This document shows positions 33,491-46,717 of a stretch of DNA of 64,000 nt, one piece after another (position 1 is the first letter of the stretch; the number at the start of each line of letters is the position of its first letter). The stretch is from the NCBI GenBank assembly GCA_004352715.1, contig SCFE01000007.1, positions 1,339,377 through 1,403,376 of the forward strand, read 5' to 3'. Position numbers and translations under genes: made by a program. The DNA comes from Hofstenia miamia. Its lineage: Eukaryota > Xenacoelomorpha > Acoela. Below the pieces are notes generated by a model. It saw nothing but the letters and a program-made list of their open reading frames with translations. It did not search any database and had not been told where the DNA came from.

Positions 33491-36147
33491 TTTGAGATTT
33501 TTAAAATCGACCCGAACCTGATTAACTTCACGTCGAACTCGATTTTTATAATTTAGTCACAAAATTATGAGACAAAATTTAAGAGTGCAAATAATTCAAT
33601 CGTTTTTAAAACAATTAAAATGTTTAGTGATAAAAGCAGTATATTTGAAATACATTTGTATTAATATTTACAACGTGCAGCAATTCAATAGTATCAAAAC
33701 TAACGGTTTTGCGACTGCAGCAATGTTTTTTGTAAATATGGTCCCATATCCATCCACACGGCCAACCTCGGCCTAAGATGTTTTTGTTGAAAGCTATGAG
33801 CGCTTGTGGTTTATTTTCAGTCTACATGAAGAAAAACTATGTTCTGATTGTGCGCTTAATGTTTGGGTTGAAATAATTGACGTCGTAAATTTCGTTAGTA
33901 CAGGGATTTGTGCATATGAATTTAGTTCTTTTTTAATCTCACAGTCATATTTTTATTTATATTAAAAGTAATATAATAACCATTGTTTCCAAATAGTTTG
34001 ATATCACAGTGATTACTAAAATAATTTTGAAAAATTCTGAAATCTTGAAGTGAAAAACATGAAAAGAAAATTTTATGAAAAATTGACAATTGGTTTTTCT
34101 ATGCCAATGATTTAAATAATAATTTTGTAAGCTAGACGTAAAATGATATCTTACAAAAAAATTATGATAAATAATCGCCATTCAAAACATAAAATAAATG
34201 TAGCCATTTCAGTTGGGTAGGATTTATTATAATGTATATAAAATGCTTGGATATGATTACATCTCGCTGTATTGGATATAGAGGGAAGCACATACACCTA
34301 ATAAAATTCAATATTTTTTGAAATTCACCAAAGCATTGTCCACCATGTAGCTATTGTTTTTAAGCTGTTCTTACATCCGTAATCTTACTAAAATTTAAAG
34401 AATTTCTTATAATAAATGCCCTTAAAGCACAAATTAGGTCTAGAGTTGTATTATTTAATTATATTTTGCATGGACAACTGTGATTGTAAGTCAATGAGTA
34501 CTTGGATATGATACATTCTGAAAAAATTGTAGCTATTTTAATAAATATCTTAAATCTCAGTGAATATCAAAGCTTTAGCGTTCGTACCTGTTTTAAATTT
34601 TAATTTATATCTAGAATAACAGTGTTTATTAAATTAATTGAATAAAAAAATCATTTCGATAACTGATGTAAAACACCCGGGATAGTGGAATGTAGTATTC
34701 CAAAAGTTGCTTTAATTGATTTTTGCCTAGTTTTTATTAATAAAGGATTGAATTTCTAATTATATTAAGTAGATCTAAAATATAAAGCCAAGAAAACCAG
34801 AGTGCTATTGTGTCTCGAAAATCTCAACACTGTGAATAAGTTATTTGTATAGAGGCCTACAAATGATTTAATATCAAATATCAACTACATTTGAATGTTT
34901 AGGCAAATTTTTATCTTCAATCCGATTTCAACCCAAAATCACTGAAGCAATTATATTAAAACACTACGATAGCTATATAATTTGACATTTTACTTCCATT
35001 TTAAAACAATGTTTCGCTTTCTTAATTTTTATCACTGATGAAGCTATGATTATGTAGCGAAACATGTTTGTAGTTAAATAAATATATTATTATGCATTTA
35101 ATATATTGCAATATTATGAGAATGTGTTTTAAGGAATAAATAACAAATTAGTTTTTATTTTTATATTTTCTTGAGTAGTTTTTATGAAATAGGCAATGTA
35201 GCTACCTTATTAATAGACTTTTGACTTAAGAACATCTGACTGCAATATTTAATTGGAGCATGACAATATGCTCCACATTATAGGTGTGAATGGATAAAGA
35301 TATGCATGAAAATGTATTTATTTTGTTTACAAAAAAGTTATTAAGTTTTGAGAAAATCTCCCAATAACCAAGGAAAAGTAGAATATTGAATTTATTTTCC
35401 ACTGCAAAGCATCATTTATAAGAGTAGAAAAAATATTGTGACTACTACAATTTTATTGAAATAATATTTCCCAATGCAAATGTCTTTGATATGTACACCT
35501 TAACATAAAATAGAGTCGCATATCGTTGTTAGAGTTAGGGTTCCATGCTCAGACACGTGTACAATGATTTTGTTTAGCTGAAACAAATTAATAACATCTT
35601 CAAAATCTTAAAATCCCACCAAAATCCGAACAGACATGATTTGAAATCTGAATCAAAAATTTAAAAATTGAAGCATTTGGACTTAATTAAAAAAATAAAC
35701 GATGTTTTCAAAATTGACGTAAAATGATAGTGTTCTTGAGCACTTGGCTAGAGCTGCTAAGTAAACTTTCCGAAGCAGTGGAGGATGCTACCCGATTAGA
35801 TGATCATGAGGGGTACTGTAATGATGATGAAATAATTGGGCTATGCAGAAATTATATAATGTGTCTAACGATGCATGAAATTAGCAGAGCGGAATATTTT
35901 GTTCCTTATATTCTTTACAAATTATCAAATGCTAGACTTTTCATCAGGGTTGCCGTGTGATTAGAAATTCCCATGGGATGGGACCAATAATTTTTCGTGG
36001 GAATGATTGGGTGTTTCAGATAAAAAAAATTTAAAATATATAATACATGGCGTATTGATATTGCAGACATTAAGTTCCTAAACAATTCAAATGTAGCACA
36101 AACTCAATAAACCTGAACAATGTATAATCTGATTTTGCAATTATTAC

Positions 36148-36210
<63 letters not shown>

Positions 36211-38175
36211 TGGAAATGCATTAATGCATTTGAAGTACTTCAAATTATACGTAATACCTAATGTCAGTTGTCACTATGTAAAAGATTGTTTTAAATAATG
36301 TCATGTTAGTTTGTAAATTGCACAGAACGAAATTTCAATGTTTATACATCTGTATTCTACTCTGATAAAGAATAAATTTTTATCAACGCGTTTGCGACTA
36401 ATTTAATGCTAGAATTGAGAGTGGCTATTACGACATTACTGAGACTGGGCATTTTGCCATTTGATTGTCATCGTGTATTGAGAAACACTGTACCAAGAAA
36501 TTATAAAAGTGCATCGTGAAACATTATTATAGTCAGTTAAATATAACTTGATGTTATTGATTATTGGTTTGCCAAATGCACTATTACAAATTAGTAATTA
36601 TATAAAAATCATGAATCTCATATGATATTTAAATATATAAATAAATTGAAAATCTGTAATTTTAGCAAATAAACAGTCAGGAACATATCTATCCAGTACA
36701 CTTCAACTCCAAATTGGTGTACATAATCAAAATGTTAATATTATTTAAAGCACAAATGTTTACATAAATGCATAACTTACAATGTCGCAAATTTAGCGCT
36801 AATATATTTCTATATTTGCAGTTTTTTTAAGTTCTCCATTACCATAAACATATGTATTTTGGTAATATAAAATAGATTCTCATTATTTAGGCAGTTTTAT
36901 GTACCATCAAGTGATTTCAAGATAGAGATTATGAAAGCCGAAAAAATAAGCTTTATTCTTGATAAGCATTCATTTAGTGTTTACTGGAACAATTTACTGC
37001 AGATTATGACTTTGTTTGGTGATAATATTGATAAGGTAGAACGTCATAGGCTTCTCTTTGGAAATGTGCATTTATAATAACTTTTTCCTGCTCCACCTTG
37101 AGTAAGTTCAATTTTATTAAGCACTTCACATTGTCATGGAGATGTGAGCAGACCGAATTTTTAGCCGATAGCTTAAGTTGTCTGCATTAATTGAGTCCGC
37201 AATACGACCAAGCCTGACCGACAACATTAAGTTTCCTGCTCGGGCCACCGTTTTGCGCCATTTTGGCCGCTATCTTCTTCTAGCACAAGTTTCATACTAC
37301 GTCATAATTGTTTAAAAGGAAGATACTGAAATTTTTTGGAAAATTTGTGTAAAAAACTATTTGCGTTTATCTACAGCCTTCTATTAAAATATACATGTAG
37401 TATAAATCTTTTATTAGTGGTTTTTTTATTTTTCAATTTTATTTAATATGAACCTTTTGAGAAAGGATCTAAATTGCATAATCTTGATTATTCTACTTCA
37501 AAGAGTTAAATACTTTGTAACCCGAATGCAAAAATTTTTAAATCTGTGAATTTTATGAAAAATTTGGAAATAGCTTGTTTTTTGAAGTTATTGATTACAA
37601 TATTTTGAGCGCTATTCAGACTTATTGTATATAACTTGTCCTCATAATATGCACCTTTTTTCCAAAATTCCATATAATATACCTCTGACAGAATATTCCA
37701 AGTTTTCATATTACAAAAACTGCAAACTGAAGGCCCGGCTGGCCCCCTTACAGGTCTGTCACATAGTTGCTCTTAAAAGAAAAATGTTGATTTTATACAG
37801 AAATTAGTCTAATGACAATAACTTTTTTCAATAAACACTCAAAAAGTGACATTCACCAAAGTCTGGTTAAATTTAGTGCATATATCAGTATTAGTTGAAT
37901 GTGTAAAATAATCTAAATGAAGATTGTTTCATTTTCTTCTTCTTTCTCTTCTTTCTCTTAATCACATAGCAGTACTCTAAATGGCTATAAAATATCAATG
38001 GTATATATTGCCTTCGTTTAATATTAAAATTCAGCCCTAACTTTCTCTGTATATGAATTTAAAAAAGAAACGCATCATTTATTTAACATGTTTCGGCATG
38101 CCGCTGCCATTTTCAAAAAGTTTCCCAATTAAAATTTACAAAATATTCATCAAAATACATATTTTTATATATTTT
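33491..38175. other. Intergenic, no gene recognised
   Basis: 4.7 kb of A+T-rich sequence. A long (TA)n tract lies at about 36151-36206. A possible hAT-like end (CAGGGTTGCCGTGTGATTAG at 35946, followed by CCCATGGGATGGGAC) lies just after a 78-codon frame at 35724-35960; that frame has no family resemblance. A GC-richer patch lies at about 37195-37285. No exon or RNA gene can be supported. Confidence 0.4.
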
Positions 38176-38723
38176 TTATAATATTTTCGGTAAATTTAGG
38201 ATGTATTTGTATTTATCTTTTTTGTTTAAGCTTGGTTCCTTTAATTGTATATAAATTGATTCAATGATGCATAGTTGAAAATTATCAATTGCCTTGGATA
38301 AAATTTTATATGTAAATTTCATATTACAGTTCTTTAAATGATCAGAGATGGTCGAATGAATTTTGTGTTCTTTAATTCTAAATTGCAAATTCCTTGACGT
38401 TTTTCCAATGTATTGTGCACCGCAGTTGCAAGTTTTCTCTGTATATATTTAAAGTCAAAATCCGTTTTACCCACGTTTTCAAACAATTTTTTTAAGGTTA
38501 TTACGAAATTGGGCAGTCGTGAAACCATTGATGTAACTGGGATGAGTACACTGAAAAAGTTTCCAGTCCATATGTGTTGAATTGTTAGCAGATTTTGAAC
38601 CCATATTTTAATGGAAAATAAAGTTATAACAAAATTCAATCTGTGTGGACGATTGTCCAATTTTTTAGTAAATTTGCTCCCATATAATGATGATTTGTGC
38701 AAAACTGTATTGTTCTGCCTCAA
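38176..38723 (-). mobile_element. Penelope-like element relic (connector and GIY-YIG endonuclease)
   Basis: The minus strand carries CGAQYIGKTSRNLQFRIKEH, the GIY-YIG pattern 'C-G-x-x-YIG-x-T-x-R-x-x-x-x-R-x-x-E-H', followed by STISDHLKNC. It ends KYILNLPKIL and a stop. Upstream on the same strand, in other frames, lies VSRLPNFVITLKKLFENVGK, which could be the polymerase-to-endonuclease connector, but that part is weak. The frames are shifted relative to each other, so it is inactive. It is a different copy from the one in ACSL intron 1. Confidence 0.65.
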
Positions 38724-39477
38724 ATACTATTTATCATGAAAATCCAGACTTTTCTAAATTCATTGTTATCCCCACTATCAAGAGTCTGATAAGCATGAAT
38801 TCTAAATCACACTGGAGCAACCGCGAACCTCAATGATTTCCTTTTCCATAGATAGACAGCCCTAACCTCGTGCTAAGGACGCAAAGGTAGAAATCATAGA
38901 ACCGAGTGAGACTTTGAAACAAATGTGAAGAAACTCGTCTATCATTAGTTATAATCACATCAATTAAGTTTCTCTTATGTCAACCATAACAGATTTTATG
39001 AGATTTCTGACAGTTTAATGTTAAAAATGAAATTCTCTTGTTGTAAAATAGGGAAGTTCCAAAAATTGTTCTGGCTATATGAAATATTTTCAAAAATTTC
39101 TTCGTTAATTACTTAGATAGGCCTTCTTGTATGCTAATACTCTCTAACGCATTAATAATACTCTCTCTTCCATTAAAACCCAACATGGTTTTATGAAGCT
39201 AACTTAAGAAGAATTTTAAAAGAAAGATATTCAATCTCCCCTTGTCTTTTGAGAACTGATTTCGACCGACAATATGATACACTAAGCCTCTAGTTAACAC
39301 CTGCAGAATTCTAGTGAATTTTGTGTTAAATATGAATTTAAACTTAAGCGTGTTAGTACATTCTGGTATATTACAGCTAGTAAACTACTTTCAATATATA
39401 ATTTTACTACAAGTGACTGATGGTCCTTGTTGTTGAAATTTTGCCACTTAATTGCAAGTCAGTTAAAAAGAATAAAA
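38724..39477. other. 3' flank of the unknown 608-aa gene
   Basis: 754 bp with no recognisable feature. The 3' UTR of the minus-strand gene should lie here. Confidence 0.4.
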
Positions 39478-41304
39478 CTAGCTTCTGGTAGATGAAAATT
39501 TCTGTGGATGAGGACTTCTAAAAAAACTAGAGGCCTCTTCATAGACAGTAAAATTACTAACTGAGTATGTACTCTTAGGTTTTTTCATTAGTACAATTTT
39601 CGCACAGTTCATTTGCTTAGCCAAGTTCTTAGCCGCTTTGACCCTGGTGGTAACTTTGCATTTGCTCACTTTGTCAATGCTGGCTTTTTCCAAACGCCTA
39701 GAGTCGGATATACTCACATGTGCTTTCTGAGAACTGTAGTACGCTGCTAGTTTGTACCAGAATTCTGACGCATCATGCACTGTTTGAGTGTATGAGATAT
39801 GCAACTGGGCACACTTAATTTTAATTCTACTTTTGAAAATAGTCAGTTTTGTGGCCGTGTTTGGTTGGCTCTGACTAAAATTCGTAGTTATTTCCATCAT
39901 AAATTTAGGTGATGAACTCGAATAGCTTAAAATCATGAGATTTGATCTTAGTTTTGGGCTTCGTTTGAATTTCGATCGTTGCCTATTTGCTGTAGCTGTA
40001 TAGAAGAAATTTGCCGAATAATATAATAATGGAACGTAGTCGAAGTATTTAATTACACAAGTCGAAAATTCCAACACTTTTTGGTGTGATTTAAATTTTT
40101 TGCATTTTTCGTCGATTTTTAAAATTTTTATATTTTTGATGCCAAGTTCTTGAATTTTTTCCAAGCTCTTATTCCTTTTTTTAATGATATTTTCCAAAAA
40201 TAATGATATTTTCACTTCGCTGTGAACATCTTTATTCTGTTTGATTACATTTCTTACTTCAAGACAATCCCCGAAAATCTCAGGAGACTCCATAGTCAGG
40301 TTTTCTCTATATTTCAATGAGTTTTGCAAAGAATATGACCTTCCACAGCTGGAAGAACATACACTGTCTATAGTCATATCATCAGAGAAGCCTTCACTTA
40401 CTTTAACATTATTGGCTTTTGCAAACTTACTTCCTATATTACTTCGCATTTTATTTTCCAATAAAGAAAAACAAAGGTCATTATAATTTATTGTTTTAAC
40501 GTGGTTTAAATGACAAAATTCTTTAAGAAATTTTTTCTCTAGTTTTTTTCTTAAATTGTCTTTGTTGTCATCTTTTTCAACTAAATATATTAAAATATTG
40601 GATCGACTCAACAAGTCATCCCCTTTCGCATGATTCGGTTCAGCATTTCTTGATTGACCAAAAATCTTCTTCGACTTTCGCTTTTCTTTCAATGTATCAG
40701 CTTTAAGAGTCCGCGTACACAAACAATCGCACGTGCAAATGTTTGGGCATTCTAGTCTACTATCTCCACACTTGCATATATGTGTCTTAGATTTTGTATA
40801 ACCATAAATCTCATCCTGAATATGTTTATTCATCAAAAAGTTTTGAAAATCTATACCGATTCCTTGTTCAAAAGAAGCACTTGGTTTTGATTTACTTTTA
40901 AAGATCTGTTTTGGTGTAACTTCTCTTTTTGGATAAGTTTTTTCCCTTTTTATTGTTTCTATTGGATATCGAATCAAGTTCCAGACATCTCCTGCTAGTT
41001 GAATCGTTTTCTTTTCAATTTCTTTCATTGTTATAACCGAACCCTGAACTTTTAAAGACATAAAGTCGTATCCCAGTAATGTAATAAATTTCGAAAACAC
41101 CTCAAGTGCAATCCGCAAATTTAGCCAATTCTCTAACAATGAATGAAGCTGATCGAAGCGTATAGCTTTGTTCACGTCTTGCATAGAATACCACCATTGT
41201 GTAAAAAACTTCTTTTCGTCATGTTCGAAAAATTTTGTCAAATAGGTATGGACAAGATAGCGTAGTGTTACGAAGTTACATTTACTGTTTGAAGAACTCG
41301 GCAT
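39478..41304 (-). CDS. Uncharacterised intronless 608-aa protein with a cysteine cluster
   Basis: An uninterrupted 609-codon frame from ATG (41302-41304) to TAG (39478-39480); that length is highly unlikely by chance in such A+T-rich DNA. I do not recognise the family. Residues about 10-120 look globular and helical, rich in aromatics (TQWWYS, LENWLNL, GDVWNL). Next comes a basic linker, then seven cysteines within 20 residues (C177, 179, 186, 190, 192, 194, 196), which could bind metal. Residues about 220-420 are charged and helix-prone (KKLEKKFLKEF, NIIKKRNKSLEKIQE). The C-terminal third is Ser/Lys-rich and likely partly disordered. No signal peptide or membrane segment is visible. Being single-exon among intron-rich neighbours, it may be a retrocopy, a germline-type gene or a lineage-specific gene. 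Real protein very likely; function unknown. Confidence 0.75.
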   Translation of the reverse strand: MPSSSNSKCNFVTLRYLVHTYLTKFFEHDEKKFFTQWWYSMQDVNKAIRFDQLHSLLENWLNLRIALEVFSKFITLLGYDFMSLKVQGSVITMKEIEKKTIQLAGDVWNLIRYPIETIKREKTYPKREVTPKQIFKSKSKPSASFEQGIGIDFQNFLMNKHIQDEIYGYTKSKTHICKCGDSRLECPNICTCDCLCTRTLKADTLKEKRKSKKIFGQSRNAEPNHAKGDDLLSRSNILIYLVEKDDNKDNLRKKLEKKFLKEFCHLNHVKTINYNDLCFSLLENKMRSNIGSKFAKANNVKVSEGFSDDMTIDSVCSSSCGRSYSLQNSLKYRENLTMESPEIFGDCLEVRNVIKQNKDVHSEVKISLFLENIIKKRNKSLEKIQELGIKNIKILKIDEKCKKFKSHQKVLEFSTCVIKYFDYVPLLYYSANFFYTATANRQRSKFKRSPKLRSNLMILSYSSSSPKFMMEITTNFSQSQPNTATKLTIFKSRIKIKCAQLHISYTQTVHDASEFWYKLAAYYSSQKAHVSISDSRRLEKASIDKVSKCKVTTRVKAAKNLAKQMNCAKIVLMKKPKSTYSVSNFTVYEEASSFFRSPHPQKFSSTRS

Positions 41305-44300
41305 TGATGTACTTAAAATGGTTTTTCAATTAAATATCAATTGAATGCGGGAACTTATTGCACATTAGGTGTGTTTGATGTCTGGCTTCTAAGATTAATG
41401 ACAGCAATGTATATGAAACGTACATAAATTTTTTGACAGTGGAGGATGCAGCAGCTAAATTTTTATGAATATATTATTATTATTGATCCTTTATATTATA
41501 TGTTATAAATAAATACAATATTCGTAATGTAAATAGATTTGACAAAATTTTATGAAATTATTTTAGCAGAATTTAATTTAGTGATATATATATATATATA
41601 GATTGGAAAAAATATATATATATATATTTCTTCAATCTAGATTATGCGCAATAATTATTTATTAAAGTTTGGATACTTAAACTAGATTCATTCAAAGAAT
41701 ATTAGGTTAAGAATTATTATAAGTATATCTTATTGACTTAGCACAACATCCAAACAAGCTCTCAAACTTTAACACAGCATTCTTTGAATAAATAATATTA
41801 AAGCTACTCTTGGGTTAACAGCACTAATCATCAAACATGGTCACTGTATTTTAAACTTGAATCTATTGTAAGATGATAATACGTTTTATATTTGCTCAAT
41901 TTGCTTACATACATATTCAATTATTTTACAGAATAGCAGGCTAGTAGTTTGTTTGAATATTTTTCTATATGATTTTGATTGAGTTTTTACACGTTGGTGC
42001 AAATACTCAATATGAATGGGAAACTTAAGTTGTCTGAACTTGTATAATATCACAATTGGGGGTCTGGGCCGGCTTTGAATAGGCGTCAGTGTTGATAGAT
42101 GAACACAGAGTTGATGTGCACTCAGAGTAAAATGCATCTTTAAATTTTGGCTATAATTAAAATGTCAGTTCTGTCTAAAATAAGTCACGTGATTTCACAC
42201 GTATTTGATAAAATAGTAAATGCGTTCGACTATTGCATTCAATGCTTGAGATAATAATGTCCGTCAAACTAAAACATTCATTAGTGTTAAGTTATCTCTA
42301 AGATATTACAATTTCTCCAACAATTCTTTGTGTTGAAAATTATGTAGAGCTCGCAAATGTTTTTTGTAGTAGACACTAGACACAATTTCCTAAATATAAA
42401 TAAAAGTTGATTAAGACTGTTATGCAACTAAAAACAGATTCGATATTTATTTTAGTCTAAAATGACAGCATATGCTGTCAGTAGGAAACCCTTTAGGGTA
42501 TAACACTTTAATGTATAAGGTTACACAGTTACTACATTTCTTCAGGTACATTCACGCATTTTTTTTAATTGAAGTACATTTTTGCATACTAGTCAATTTC
42601 TGTTGGCCGTACCTATTGTCTTCCTCTAAGTTTAATCAATTTTAATACTTATAGTTGTCTTGTTGTAATTGGTAAAATTCTTTACATGTTGGATTACATG
42701 TAAGTTAGGGGTAGGCGGTTTTCATACCCGAACCCGCCCATTACTGGATAATTGATACCCGAATCCGCCCGTACCCATGAAATCCTTACTCGTACGTACC
42801 CGCATCCGCACGTAAATAATTTAAAAAATTGAATGTTAATAATGCCGAAAAAATCATTTAATGACGTTTTCAGTTTATCAATTTATGAATTGTAATTTAC
42901 AATACAAATTTCTACACTGTAATAGAATTATTTTATTTTACATTACAACATCTTGTATTCGAGAAATATATCAAAGCCCTACATGTTTTTCAAATACTAA
43001 CATTCTGACTAAACTCTAAGGATAACTGTAGTTTACTTAATACTTTTTATAGCCATTCCTGAGTCATAGCCCTTCCCAGAAATTTAGTTGTTAAATGCGT
43101 ATTTTTACGAATTCTAGAAAGTTTTAAAAATTGGCTAAAATACGTTGATGAAAAACATTCTACTTAAACCGAAATTTACACACGGTATCTGGTTGCCACA
43201 AACAACACACACGAGCCTTTATAATTGCTTGAGACTCACGAAAATCCTCAGTTACTACTAAGGGAAAGTGGGTAACTCTTGACTGATAGTTGATTTTTAG
43301 CTGAAAACAATGTATTTTCACACATTTTCAACGCTTTTTAGAAATTCGGTATACAATACTAAAATATAAAGTGAAAGAGACGAATTTAGTAAAGCATAGA
43401 ATGTATAGACAATAATATGATAATTATAATGTCAGTTGTCACGTGCTCTCAGTCACGTGAGCAAATACTTTTAAAATCATATTCGCAAACTACTGAAACG
43501 AATTAATATTTAAGGCTATTTTGAAAATTTAAATTTACTGAGTTTTTTAATTTCATTAATTTTTATTATTAAGAAACCATACGTATTTCCAACCTAGGAC
43601 AAATGTGTAAAATTATTTAATAAAAATTAATGTTACGGATAAAAACTTCCTTCCATTATTAAATTAGCTTGTGGAAGACCTTCATGCTAATTTCATATGA
43701 AAATCAATAAAAAAGCGATTCGACCCAGATTCAGCAATGTTGATCGTATGTTATGGTTGAATGTAAAATTACATGAAAAATGGGCACCAGTTTTTTGCAC
43801 ATCATTATTTTTTTACTTCAGAATGTTAATCTTCAAGTAAAATTGTTAAAAGAGCTAAATATTTCAATGTATCAAATGAAATTGAATTTGTAATTTAAGT
43901 CAGATATTTAATAATTCTTTAAATGGTAGTCACTGGTTACAACTGAAGTACTAAAAACCTCTTAGACTCAAATTCTAAGGACAGAAGAAATAATATTGAT
44001 TTAAGTAGTACATTTATTATTTGAATTTTTTAAGAAATACTATTAATAATCGCTAGATGGCGTCAACATGCACTATTTACCATGATTTAATTTTAAGTAA
44101 TGCCTACCTTAGTATTAACACTGTTAATTTACTTGATTTCATGAATGATGGTAAAATAGCACGTTAATTAGTTAAATTTTACCTTAGGGTACTATTGCAC
44201 TAGTAACTATGATTTCATAAATATGTTCTACTTCAAAACTCTAGTTTGGGGCTCGACGTGCTTAGAAATATTAGGGTAAAGTATAGAGGGATATGGGTTG

Positions 44301-46531
44301 AAAAAACTGCAAAGTTCTCAGTTTATAGATTGCAGCCCCAGGGCAGCCTATCCATCTCAAATCCCTAATCTATTTTAAGGCCATATTTAAAAATGAAATT
44401 GAGACCATTTTAAGAAAAGAAGGAATACAATTTTATTGGAAAAGAAGGTTATGGTTAAGATCAAACTAAAGTAGGTCTTCTCAATTCACTTTTCAATTAT
44501 ACATCGATATCATTCAGAACAAGAAAACTAGCAAAGTGTTCAAACTTGAACATATTTTCTTATTTGTAAGGTCTCCAATAGTTCCACATGACGTTCAGAA
44601 GCTTCTAAATGGTTTCATACACTTTTAGACAAATTTTAATTAAAATGAGGAAAATTTCTGTTATTTTAAGCAAAATAAATCTTTTTTTCTTGAAATCGAA
44701 GCAATGTAAAACTTGAATTAAGATGTAATTAAATTATATCTAAATTGAATAGATAGATAGATAAATGCTGGCATTTTTGCTCATTAATCTGTGAATGTAT
44801 GCTGGCACGTTGTGTTTAAGAAAAAACTCAAAGATTTTTCAAATATTTAATTTATCATTTTATGGCATATGCGGTGATCTAAGCGCAGGCTTATTCAGTG
44901 CAATCATAACAATTAAGCTATGCTATTCAAAGCCCCTATAACAGTTTAGATATTGCATTTAGCACGTCGATGATAATCAGGGAAATTTGATAAATAAAGC
45001 CTTATAAACATAATGATGTGTATCATGATACTTTTAAACAAATCCTAAATCCAGTTTGAACGCAGACCTGTTTTTACTATTTGGCCCGCTCCAAAATTAA
45101 ATTACAGCATTTGCACACTTGTGGCATCAATAAGTTTTTGGTCAGTCTAGCATCTAGCCTATAGTCTGTATATGTTTATCTACATGTACATGTAGAAATA
45201 AACCCCTTTTTTAGTTTATATCATTTTTTATGACAAAATAGACGTTATACTAACAGTATAGTATGTAAATTTGTTTTCAGCTGAAGGTAAACTGAGCCCG
45301 ATCATTGGTTGCCAATCGACAACAATTCAAATATACTATTTTAGATAAGAAGATGATGCTGAAATGACAAGTAACATGTCGGCTACTGCTGAACGAACTA
45401 GAAAGATGTCAAATTACCTTAATCCAGAAGTGGTCCGGTGAAATAAACCATAGAACTACTTTCTTTTTAGTGCACAGTGTGAAACTATCTCACACATACC
45501 TTTACCCGGTTGTTTTTGCAAGGATTAAGCTCATTTATACCAAGAACTTGACACGCAATTGTAGACTACAGTGCTGTACAGTATTTAGCTTGTTTTTATG
45601 AAAATTACTAATTAGGGTCATGAAATAATTAGTGCATTTTAAAAAATCGGATTCCTTTTAGTTGCTATTCTTCTCAACTTCTTTCCATTTTATAGGCTTC
45701 TATCTATCAAACAACATTTATAAATTGATCGGTTAAATACTACAAAATAATTTTTTTACCAATTTTTAAAGCTGTCAAAAGTGTATAAAAACTTCTATTT
45801 TTTATGTGTCTCAAAACCTTTACTTATTTTAAAGCAATTTGATAAAAAACAAAGTTTACAAGCATTTATACCCATGTTATAAAAATATCCGAGTTATCAA
45901 AGACATCATGATTAATTTAATAAATGTGATAATTTCTAAAAATATCATGATATTAGTAACATTCAATCAATCAATGAACATACAAATATTTTACTCTATA
46001 GTTGTACAATGCACATGTACTGATTGCAAGAGATAACTCCAAGTAGTAGTTAATAACTATCCCTCCAAATGCAAATAGGCCCTCATAATGTTGACATATT
46101 ATCTTCTTAAGAGGTGTACACGTACATCCTGTTCGAAAGTGTTTGCAATGGTAGACAAAATACTTCAGGTAACGATTACACTTATGTAGATAATTATTAT
46201 ACATGCATTTCAATTTCAAGAAATATTAAGCATTTCATTTTTATGTTATAGCAATATAACTATTCCAATTTAAAAATAATCAGTTTAACTATTATAATTA
46301 CACAAAAGTAATAGTTTGGAAAATGTCGAATGGGCATATATAAATTCCAAAATGTGTCAGTGAGTTTTATTTATTAGTTATGATATTTTCAAATCACTAG
46401 TCCCAATGAATCCAAAATTTGAATAGAAAAATATCAGTGGAAGAATGTATTTTTCTTAAAATTTCCGTTCAAAATTGTTAAAAAGCTTTACCATTCAATT
46501 ATTAGCTGGACCTTGGGATTTAAATTGAGTA
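41305..46531. other. Intergenic, no convincing gene
   Basis: 5.2 kb of A+T-rich sequence. It holds a small imperfect hairpin around 41600-41640 (AGATTGGAAAAAATA against its complement through a (TA)n loop) and a 16-bp perfect palindrome, GACAGCATATGCTGTC, near 42465. An iterated-motif patch (42709-42820) is listed separately. A 25-codon frame at about 45364-45438 (MTSNMSATAERTRKMSNYLN...) is followed by a possible donor, but nothing confirms it as an exon. Confidence 0.4.
42709..42820. mobile_element. Iterated-motif element fragment (TACCCGAACCCGCCC type)
   Basis: It starts TTAGGGGTAGGCGGTTTTCA and runs into repeated TACCCGAACCCGCCC, TACCCGAATCCGCCC and GTACCCGCATCCGC motifs. The same motif type occurs beside the insertion at 55088-55448 (TTTTACCCGCCCATACCCGA). 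The left edge resembles a hAT end (TAGGGGTAGGCGG), but no partner end was seen. Confidence 0.4.
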
Positions 46532-46717
46532 CTATAGATCTACAGATATTTGTAAATATAGAATCACCCTAAATGAAAGGTTTGCTGCTATTATTGTTAT
46601 ATTATTGTTGTTTTTGGTGAGTTCACAACTTGGTGTTGGCGTGGCTCTCAGTTTGAGAAACTGACAAGTTTTCAGAAGGTCTATTGGCATTCTTAGGACT
46701 TTAGTTGTTCCAAACAA
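46532..46717 (-). pseudogene. Possible non-LTR retroelement C-terminal fragment
   Basis: The minus strand reads LFGTTKVLRMPIDLLKTCQF. This resembles the 'L-x-GTA-x-[VI]-LR-x-x-L-x-L' tail found at the C-terminus of a widespread invertebrate non-LTR retroelement type; the adjacent fragment at 47.4-47.8 kb belongs to the same type. It is short, so confidence is low. Confidence 0.35.

Noticed and set aside
35724-35960. 78-codon plus-strand frame, MIVFLSTWLELLSKLSEAVE...
   Set aside because: Codon use looks acceptable, but no family, splice context or neighbour supports it, and it ends in a hAT-like terminus.
41580-41642. Hairpin around a (TA)n tract
   Set aside because: Short, imperfect, and explained by the self-complementary microsatellite; no transposon features.
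42464-42479. Perfect 16-bp palindrome GACAGCATATGCTGTC
   Set aside because: Single occurrence in A+T-rich DNA without a nearby gene; a regulatory role cannot be supported.
45364-45439. Possible start exon MTSNMSATAERTRKMSNYLN with a GTGAAA donor
   Set aside because: Very short, weak donor and no downstream exon that joins it; the K+ channel has its own start codon.
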